A DNA stretch of 39,014 nt from NCBI GenBank assembly GCA_019694675.1, contig JAIBBK010000066.1, positions 1-39,014 of the forward strand, given 5' to 3'. Source of the stretch: Ignavibacteria bacterium (lineage in GTDB: Bacteria; Bacteroidota; Ignavibacteria; Tepidaquicellales; Tepidaquicellaceae). The notes beneath the pieces are model-generated. The model was not told the origin of the DNA, ran no database searches, and worked only from the letters and a program-made list of their open reading frames with translations. The position numbers and the translations under genes are program-made. Shown here one piece after another: positions 33,148-39,014 of this stretch; the stretch's first letter is position 1; every line of letters begins with the position of its first letter.

Positions 33148-35295
33148 ATGAGAAAAGACAGTAGGATCTTTAGAGTTCTCTTTGCTCTGATGCTGATGTT
33201 TGCGTCTGCAGGGATATCAAGCGCTGCATTGGACACGAAAGGAACTGATTTCTGGATCGCATTCCCCGGAAACCTCTCCGGCGCAGATTATTATCAGGCG
33301 CTGTTCATAACAAGCGACGTAAACACAAACGGCAATGTCAGCATTCCGGGACTCGGCTTCAGCCAGCCTTTTTCGGTTGTGGCCAATACAGTTACGACAG
33401 TGACATTTCCGCAACTGGTTGATGTTCAGACAAACGATGCAATAACTAATCTGGGAATTCATGTTACATCAGACCAGGAGGTAACCGTTTACGGCCTCAA
33501 CCGAAGACAGGCTACAACTGATGCGTATTTGTCACTGCCGGTTGACATTCTGGGCACTGATTACTATGTGCTTGGATATATGAATGTCAATATAGTAAAT
33601 GCCAATCAGTTTCTTGTACTGGGAACGGTCAACAATACGACTGTGACGATAACAACTACTGCCACAGTCGGAGGCAGGATTGCAGGCGTCCCGTACAACA
33701 TTGTTCTCAATCAGGGAGAAACGTATCTGCTGAGAGACCCCAATTCAATGCCTTCAGATCTCAGCGGCACGAAGATCGTTTCAGATCAGCCGGTCGGAGT
33801 TTTCGGCGGGCATCAATGTGCAAATATTCCGGCAGGATATGTTGCATGCGACCACGTTGTTGAGATGATCCCGCCCAACACGACACTCGGAAAGAATTTC
33901 CTTACGGTTCCGCTTGCCACAAGGCTCAACGGAGATGTCTGGAGAATACTGGCGTCAACAAACACCACTACCGTTACCATAAACGGAATTCCCCAGGCGC
34001 CAATCAATGCCGGACAGTATATCGAGACGGTGCTTACCACAAGCTCCATAATAACATCCGATAAGCCGGTACTTGTATCTCAGTATTCTCCCAGTTCATC
34101 ATTTGACGGCGTAACATCGGATCCTTTCATGATGCTGATCCCGCCGTTTGAGCAGTTCCTTGCTTCATACACAGTCACAACACCGGCATCCGGGTTTGCT
34201 ATAAACTACATAAATGTTGTAGCGCCAAACACAGTAGTGGGAACACTGACTCTTGACGGAGTACCGGTCCCGGTAGCGAACTTTTCACCGATCGGAGCAA
34301 GCGGATATTCCGGAGCACAGTTGCCCATTACCGGCGGTACGCACAATCTTGCGGCTACGCTTCCGTTCGGATGCTTCGTTTACGGATTTGACAGCTTTGA
34401 TTCATACGGATATCCCGGCGGTCAGGCGCTGTCACAGGTTGCAATAGTCTCAAGTCTGTTCCTTACACCAAGGACCGACATAAATCCGATAAATACACAG
34501 CATTGTGTTGATGCACTTGTCAAGGACCAGAATAATAATCCTCTGCCCGGCATCAGGGTTGACTTTGAAAGAAGAGGGGCCAATGCAGGTGCAGGATTTG
34601 CATTCACGAATAACAACGGTATTGCAACATATTGCTATGTCGGCACAATTGCAGGAAAGGACACCATAATCGGTTCCACGGGCAGCCTAAGGGACACAGT
34701 ATTCAAGACATGGCAGGGAGCATTGCCGGTTGAACTTACATCATTCTCTGCAAATGTTTCCGGAAGGGATGTAGTCCTGAACTGGAAGACAAGCGCTGAA
34801 CTCAACAATGCGGGATTCGATATCGAAAGATCAGCGGAAGGAATATGGACAAAGGCAGGATTTGTTGACGGAGCCGGTACAACAAATGAACCGGTGAACT
34901 ATTCATTTACGGACAGGAATCTTGCCTCAGGTACATACGGATACAGACTGAAACAGATCGACCTCAATGGAAACTATGCCTATCACAATCTGGCTGGTAT
35001 GGTTGAAGTCGGAATTCCGGAGAAGTTTGAGCTTGCTCAGAACTATCCGAATCCTTTCAATCCCGAAACCAGGATTGATTTTGCCTTGCCTGTCAACGGA
35101 CGTGTAAGGCTGACGGTATTTGACAATGCAGGAAAGGAAATTACCGGCGTACTGAACACGCAGATGACTGCCGGATATCATTCGGTTGTATTCAATGCTG
35201 CAAGACTTTCGAGCGGAATATATTATTACAGGCTGGAAGTCAGCGGTGAAGGAGCGGCGTTCAGCAAGACGATGAAGATGATGCTTGTTAAATAG
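33148..35295 (+). CDS. IgGFc-binding-domain protein with T9SS tail (paralogue 3)
   Basis: The 715-residue protein has a signal peptide (about 1-26, I-S-S-A-A). The IgGFc-binding domain starts D-T-K-G-T-D-F-W-I-A-F-P-G-N and has V-T-V-Y-G-L-N-R, L-P-V-D-I-L-G-T and P-P-F-E-Q-F. The Ig-like domain (I-N-P-I-N-T-Q-H-C-V-D ... A-T-Y-C-Y-V-G), linker (L-P-V-E-L-T-S-F-S) and T9SS tail (A-Q-N-Y-P-N-P-F-N-P, end M-M-L-V-K) follow. GGAAGGAG is well placed before the ATG. It is closer to paralogue 2 than to paralogue 1 in the Cys pattern and the Ig-like domain, suggesting stepwise tandem duplication. The product is expected on the cell surface. Confidence 0.91.
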   Translation: MRKDSRIFRVLFALMLMFASAGISSAALDTKGTDFWIAFPGNLSGADYYQALFITSDVNTNGNVSIPGLGFSQPFSVVANTVTTVTFPQLVDVQTNDAITNLGIHVTSDQEVTVYGLNRRQATTDAYLSLPVDILGTDYYVLGYMNVNIVNANQFLVLGTVNNTTVTITTTATVGGRIAGVPYNIVLNQGETYLLRDPNSMPSDLSGTKIVSDQPVGVFGGHQCANIPAGYVACDHVVEMIPPNTTLGKNFLTVPLATRLNGDVWRILASTNTTTVTINGIPQAPINAGQYIETVLTTSSIITSDKPVLVSQYSPSSSFDGVTSDPFMMLIPPFEQFLASYTVTTPASGFAINYINVVAPNTVVGTLTLDGVPVPVANFSPIGASGYSGAQLPITGGTHNLAATLPFGCFVYGFDSFDSYGYPGGQALSQVAIVSSLFLTPRTDINPINTQHCVDALVKDQNNNPLPGIRVDFERRGANAGAGFAFTNNNGIATYCYVGTIAGKDTIIGSTGSLRDTVFKTWQGALPVELTSFSANVSGRDVVLNWKTSAELNNAGFDIERSAEGIWTKAGFVDGAGTTNEPVNYSFTDRNLASGTYGYRLKQIDLNGNYAYHNLAGMVEVGIPEKFELAQNYPNPFNPETRIDFALPVNGRVRLTVFDNAGKEITGVLNTQMTAGYHSVVFNAARLSSGIYYYRLEVSGEGAAFSKTMKMMLVK

Positions 35296-35318
35296 CAGGT
35301 TGTTTTTTTTACAGAACA

Positions 35319-35342
35319 GGGCGGGAATATATATTCCCGCCC
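35319..35342. terminator. Perfect 24-bp palindrome, bidirectional terminator candidate
   Basis: GGGCGGGAATAT (35319-35330) is followed at once by its exact reverse complement (35331-35342). It lies between the stop of paralogue 3 and the stop of the minus-strand lipoprotein gene at 35349. The T-tract is weak on the plus side (GTTTCATT). Its position between convergent genes suggests shared termination. Confidence 0.7.
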
Positions 35343-35348
35343 GTTTCA

Positions 35349-35783
35349 TTACTCCTTGCCCACTTTCACAATTTCGTCATCTACTTCTTTCAAGAACTCC
35401 GAGCTGATCTCCCTCATTCTTATCACTTCAATCTCATTCCTGATGTTCGCCCCGTAAACACCCTGCTTCATCAGCATGTTTGTGACCGCAGTGGTGTTTG
35501 TTTCGATTGCATCCAAAAAGCTTTCTTTCAAAGCAAAGGACTTCTCATATCCGGGTACAGTCTCAAAGCCGTTCACATCGGCATACAGTTTCCCGAGTCT
35601 TGTCCTGTAAAGTTCAAGGTCCCTGTAATAAACTACGTCACCTGTGTACTCTCTGAATATGGTGCCGAAGTTGTTCAGTTTGTATAAGTACTCGAACTTC
35701 CTTCTTTGAAGTCCGTGGCTGATATCCTGACATGCCGAAATGCAGAATAATGTGATCAGCAATACTGATGTCAGTGTTCTCAT
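35349..35783 (-). CDS. Small lipoprotein of unknown function
   Basis: The 144-residue protein has a lipoprotein signal (L-I-T-L-F-C-I-S-A-C18, lipobox I-S-A-C). The mature part is charged and mostly helical (Y-K-L-N-N-F-G-T-I-F-R-E-Y, E-V-I-R-M-R-E-I-S-S-E-F-L-K-E-V). No family was recognised. The ATG directly follows the TGA of tsaD on the same strand, so the two genes are probably co-transcribed and coupled. It is likely anchored in a membrane facing the periplasm. Confidence 0.82.
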   Translation of the reverse strand: MRTLTSVLLITLFCISACQDISHGLQRRKFEYLYKLNNFGTIFREYTGDVVYYRDLELYRTRLGKLYADVNGFETVPGYEKSFALKESFLDAIETNTTAVTNMLMKQGVYGANIRNEIEVIRMREISSEFLKEVDDEIVKVGKE

Positions 35784-36797
35784 TCAGAAGTTCTCATAAT
35801 CAATTCTCGGCCTTGCATGAACTGACAGTCCGGCCAGATCACTTTTCGAAGAGCTGTATTCCAGAAATCCTGCAAAGCCTATCATGGCCGCATTGTCCGA
35901 AGTGTATTCGCTTTCCGGAAAGAGGATTATATAATCCTCTTTCCTCATCTCCCCAAACCTCCCCCTCACTCCGCTGTTCGCCGATACACCGCCCGATACC
36001 GCAACATTCTTCACGTCAAATTTCACGGCCGCCCTGAATGTCTTCTCAAACAGCATATCAACTATTGCCCTCTGATATGACGCACATATTCCCCTGAGTT
36101 GATCTCCTTCAGGCAATTTGCCGGAAAAATGCTTTCGCAAATAATACAATAGGGATGTCTTGATTCCCGAAAAGGAAAAGTCAAACTCGGAATTCTTTAT
36201 TACGGCTTTGGGGAATTTGTGAAATTCAGGGTCTCCTTCCTTAGCAAGATCGTCAATCAATCTGCCGCCGGGATAGCCAAGCCCGAGGAGTTTGGCGGCT
36301 TTGTCAAATGCTTCTCCTGCCGCATCGTCGATCGTCTTTCCGATAATCCGGTGCCTGAATAGCCCTTCAACAAGTATCAAAAGAGTATGGCCTCCTGAAA
36401 TTATCAGGCCCAGAAAAGGAAAGTCGATCCTTTCATTGCCTATGAAAGGGCTGTACAAATGCGCCTTTATGTGATTCACCGGAACGAACGGCTTTCCGAG
36501 AGAAACCGAAAGACTCTTTGCGAAATTCGCTCCGACAAGTAATGCTCCTATCAAACCGGGTTCCGTTGTTCCGCAGATGAGGTCAATGTCCTGCAGACTC
36601 ACCCCGGCATCTTTCAGGGCCTCGTTCGTTACCGGAATGATCTTTTTCAAATGTTCGCGCGATGCAACCTCCGGGACCACACCGCCGAATTTTGAGTGAA
36701 ACAGTTGAGTTGAGATTATGTTGGACAGAACACTGACTCCATCGAGTACGGATGCGGAGGTCTCGTCGCATGATGTTTCAATGGCAAGTGTCAGCAA
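35784..36797 (-). CDS. tsaD: tRNA N6-adenosine threonylcarbamoyltransferase TsaD
   Basis: The 337-residue protein has full length for the family. TsaD moves the threonylcarbamoyl group from TC-AMP to A37 of ANN-decoding tRNAs, working in the cytoplasm with TsaB and TsaE. Visible signatures are the start A-I-E-T-S-C-D-E-T, the metal-binding N-H109-I-K-A-H113, S-G-G-H-T, G-E-A-F-D-K-A-A-K-L-L-G-L-G-Y-P-G-G and S-D301-N-A-A-M. The start is TTG at 36797, fixed by the conserved M-L-x-L-A-I-E-T-S beginning. It is followed directly by the small lipoprotein gene. As a single-copy essential gene it marks this stretch as core chromosome. Confidence 0.97.
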   Translation of the reverse strand: MLTLAIETSCDETSASVLDGVSVLSNIISTQLFHSKFGGVVPEVASREHLKKIIPVTNEALKDAGVSLQDIDLICGTTEPGLIGALLVGANFAKSLSVSLGKPFVPVNHIKAHLYSPFIGNERIDFPFLGLIISGGHTLLILVEGLFRHRIIGKTIDDAAGEAFDKAAKLLGLGYPGGRLIDDLAKEGDPEFHKFPKAVIKNSEFDFSFSGIKTSLLYYLRKHFSGKLPEGDQLRGICASYQRAIVDMLFEKTFRAAVKFDVKNVAVSGGVSANSGVRGRFGEMRKEDYIILFPESEYTSDNAAMIGFAGFLEYSSSKSDLAGLSVHARPRIDYENF

Positions 36798-36890
36798 AAT
36801 GCAGCCCTAAACTTTTTTGATCTGTATTTCATTATATGTCTCGGAGTTCAATTCTATTGATTTAACAAGCCATTAAAATTAATTTGAGCC

Positions 36891-38174
36891 GTGAATAATA
36901 GCACAATTGCGAAACTTTTTGTATTCTTAATTTCCTTCCTTTGCTTCACGGGAAGCGGAGGCATTGCACAGGTCAAACTGCTGATTCCGATGGAGCCGTC
37001 TCAAACAAACCATCTTAAGGCCTACGGCATAGCGTACAGGCATCTTCTAAACGGAAAGGAACTTGACTGGCTGCTGAATTACAGGGGCGGGTCGTTTCTG
37101 TTCAATTATGAGAAGACTCTTGAGGATGAATGCAGAAACAAGGGAGTCTCCTTTGAATTGCTTAACGGGACTCAGACAGCCGTCGTCTATGCGGATGCAC
37201 AATCCGACGGGAACAACACACAGATAGAGCGCCTGGAAAAGGTTGCAAAGATCGCGGTTTATGTACCGCCGAATGCTCTGCCGTGGGATGATGCGGTACA
37301 GCTTGTCCTTGACTATGCCGAGATTCCCTACGAGAAACTGTGGGATGAGGAAGTCCTGACAGGCAAACTTAAAGGCTTCGATTGGCTGCACCTTCATCAT
37401 GAAGACTTCACAGGGCAGTATGGAAAGTTCTTTGCTACCTATGGCTCGTCACCCTGGTATCTCAACCAGAAGATGATAAACGAAGAAATGGCTGCCAAGT
37501 TTGGCTTTCGGAAAGTATCTCAGCTGAAGCTCGCTGTGGTAAGGAAACTTCAGGAATATGTTGCCAACGGCGGATTCTTGTTTACTATGTGCTCCGCCAC
37601 AGATACATATGACATCGCCCTCGCCGCCGCCGGCACCGATATCTGTGAGACAATGTACGACGGAGATCCCTCTGACCCTGATGCAAACAGCAAACTCAAC
37701 TTCGGAGAGTGCCTTGCATTTGAGAATTTTACTGTTGACCTGAATCCGTACGTGTATGAGTATTCAAACATTGACATGACCAATCAGCTTCTGTCTTATG
37801 GCCAGTTCAATGACAATTTCAAACTGGTTGAATTCTCTGCACGACTGGATCCTGTTCCCACTATGCTAACGCAATCCCATACTTATATCATCAGCGGCTT
37901 CATGGGGCAGACTACAGGCTTCAACAAGCAGTTCCTCAAAAAGAATGTGACCGTTCTCGGAATGAATGAGGGGACGGATATTGTAAAGTACATCCACGGG
38001 AACTATGGCAAGGGCACATTCACCTTTTTCGGCGGACATGATCCCGAAGATTATCAGCATGCAGTGGGTGATCCCAAGACGGAGCTTGACCTCTATCCGC
38101 ACTCACCGGGATACCGGCTTATTCTGAACAATGTCCTTTTCCCGGCGGCAAAAAAGAAGAAGCTCAAGACCTGA
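36891..38174 (+). CDS. Conserved secreted protein of unknown function (often labelled asparagine synthetase B)
   Basis: The 427-residue protein has a GTG start and a signal peptide (hydrophobic 8-20, G-I-A-Q 27). The mature protein begins V-K-L-L-I-P-M-E-P-S-Q-T-N-H-L-K-A-Y-G-I-A and contains D-W-L-L-N-Y-R-G-G-S-F, W-L-H-L-H-H-E-D-F-T-G-Q, an amidotransferase-like G-G-F-L-F-T-M-C-S-A-T-D-T and F-F-G-G-H-D-P-E-D. Homologues of this kind are, as I recall, often named asparagine synthetase B in Bacteroidota genomes. No AsnB ATP-pyrophosphatase motif is seen, and a periplasmic location does not fit such an enzyme. The Cys in M-C-S-A-T hints at a GATase1-like fold. Eight bases separate it from the next gene, so they probably form an operon. 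Confidence 0.85.
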   Translation: MNNSTIAKLFVFLISFLCFTGSGGIAQVKLLIPMEPSQTNHLKAYGIAYRHLLNGKELDWLLNYRGGSFLFNYEKTLEDECRNKGVSFELLNGTQTAVVYADAQSDGNNTQIERLEKVAKIAVYVPPNALPWDDAVQLVLDYAEIPYEKLWDEEVLTGKLKGFDWLHLHHEDFTGQYGKFFATYGSSPWYLNQKMINEEMAAKFGFRKVSQLKLAVVRKLQEYVANGGFLFTMCSATDTYDIALAAAGTDICETMYDGDPSDPDANSKLNFGECLAFENFTVDLNPYVYEYSNIDMTNQLLSYGQFNDNFKLVEFSARLDPVPTMLTQSHTYIISGFMGQTTGFNKQFLKKNVTVLGMNEGTDIVKYIHGNYGKGTFTFFGGHDPEDYQHAVGDPKTELDLYPHSPGYRLILNNVLFPAAKKKKLKT

Positions 38175-38181
38175 TACCGTC

Positions 38182-39014
38182 TTGGCCCGTCTGAGATCAC
38201 TCTCGCTAATCTTTTCTGTATTTCTGCTTGCAGGATGTATCCGGAATGAACAGACTGCAGTAACGCAAGTTACGGTAACTGACGATCTCGGAATTGAGCT
38301 GAAACTCCCGCGTCCTCCCGAAAGAATAGTTTCTCTCGCTCCCAACATAACTGAAGCGCTTTTTTCTGTCGGAGCGGATTCGCTCATTGTTGGAGTTACT
38401 GATCTTTGCGATTTTCCTCCGCAGGCAAAAGGCAAGAGGTCTGTCGGAAGCTACATCAGCCCGGACTTCGAAGCGATCATTTCGCTCAGGCCCGACCTTG
38501 TAATAATGTATGTAACAAACACGGAAGGAGTTGCATACCGCACTCTCACGGGTAACGGCGTTAAAGTCTTCGTGTCAAATCCGGTTGATCTTAAAGGTAT
38601 AAAGAAGATGCTCCTGGATTTTGGAATGATAACTTCAAGGAAGATGCAGGCTGATTCAGTGGTTCGTCAGATCACTGAGATAGAGGAAGATATGCCGGCA
38701 TTGCCTCAGCCAGACAGTGCCTTTATAGTTGTTTCGGTTGATCCTCTTATGACGGCGGGAGGAAGGACTTACATCAGCGAGATTCTTAAGCTCTCGGGAT
38801 TTGTAAACATATTCGGTTCAGAATCTGCCGAGTATCCGGTCATCAATCAGGAAGAGATCGTAAGTCTTCGGCCGAAATTCATAATCTTTCCTGCTGATAC
38901 AACAGACTTGTCAAGGATCGCAGGCTCCGTTAATGCTCTGCACCGGTCAACATCCGGCGCTCTCAGGAATTCATTCTTCATTACAGTTGATGATGACATA
39001 ATGTACAGGCCCGG
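38182..39014 (+). CDS. BtuF/FecB-type periplasmic binding lipoprotein (5' part)
   Basis: An open frame from TTG 38182 runs off the right edge (277 codons). It begins M-A-R-L-R-S with a lipobox F-L-L-A-G-C19. The body is typical of the helical-backbone metal receptor family (class III ABC binding proteins for cobamides, haem or siderophores): P-E-R-I-V-S-L-A-P-N-I-T-E-A-L-F-S-V-G-A, V-G-S-Y-I-S-P-D-F-E-A-I, L-R-P-D-L-V-I, and later L-M-T-A-G-G-R-T-Y-I. It closely follows the secreted protein gene. The ligand cannot be told from this part, though the A-P-N-I-T-E start is BtuF-like. The permease and ATPase would be expected beyond the window. Confidence 0.88.
   Translation, partial: MARLRSLSLIFSVFLLAGCIRNEQTAVTQVTVTDDLGIELKLPRPPERIVSLAPNITEALFSVGADSLIVGVTDLCDFPPQAKGKRSVGSYISPDFEAIISLRPDLVIMYVTNTEGVAYRTLTGNGVKVFVSNPVDLKGIKKMLLDFGMITSRKMQADSVVRQITEIEEDMPALPQPDSAFIVVSVDPLMTAGGRTYISEILKLSGFVNIFGSESAEYPVINQEEIVSLRPKFIIFPADTTDLSRIAGSVNALHRSTSGALRNSFFITVDDDIMYRP

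Noticed and set aside
36891..38174. True asparagine synthetase
   Set aside because: The protein has a signal peptide and lacks an N-terminal catalytic Cys2 and an ATP-pyrophosphatase loop, so the common database-style name would be misleading.

Overview
The window looks like chromosomal DNA of a Bacteroidota/Ignavibacteriota-type bacterium. The reasons are the many secreted proteins ending in a type IX secretion system (T9SS) sorting domain (Q-N-Y-P-N-P-F-N-P box, terminal M-x-x-[VL]-x-K), a large PorU-like C25 peptidase, TANNTTTG-type promoter boxes, AAGGAG ribosome sites and frequent TTG starts. The lineage is inferred from gene content only. No rRNA, tRNA or CRISPR was seen.

Left region (1-6.6 kb) is gene-poor and repeat-rich. 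It holds the 3' end of an unidentified gene; two related 21-bp tandem arrays (345-806, 5461-5922), each followed by an array of short palindromes (839-1185, 5955-6455); and an ungapped direct repeat of about 400 bp (1208-1612, 3319-3723) bracketing a secreted NlpC/P60-like protein. A CHRD-domain T9SS cargo lies on the minus strand between the two arrays.

Middle region (6.6-18.4 kb): a bicupin oxalate-decarboxylase homologue (+) converges on a minus-strand series. That series is a 1638-aa PorU-like C25 peptidase, a Cys-rich T9SS cargo, a beta-propeller/metallophosphoesterase protein whose metal-binding motifs are largely destroyed and which ends in dockerin-like repeats, and an eight-repeat SBBP protein with a T9SS tail.

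EPS region (18.4-26.2 kb, +): a tightly coupled set looks like an uncharacterised synthase-dependent exopolysaccharide system. It has a processive GT2 synthase, a small outer-membrane beta-barrel, a membrane-anchored fusion of glycoside hydrolase + CBM9-like domain + CE4 deacetylase, and a second anchored protein with a Rossmann-like domain, a catalytically degenerate CE4 domain and a beta domain. The last is split by an apparent +1 frameshift. The proposed logic is inner-membrane polymerisation, periplasmic trimming and deacetylation, and export through the barrel.

Right region (26.2-39.0 kb): four secreted cargo genes stand in a row, mostly separated by clear terminators: one propeller protein and three IgGFc-binding-domain paralogues. 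All four carry a Cys-containing Ig-like domain and the T9SS tail. Then come a small lipoprotein and tsaD (minus strand), a conserved secreted protein of unknown role, and the 5' part of a BtuF-like binding lipoprotein that runs off the window.
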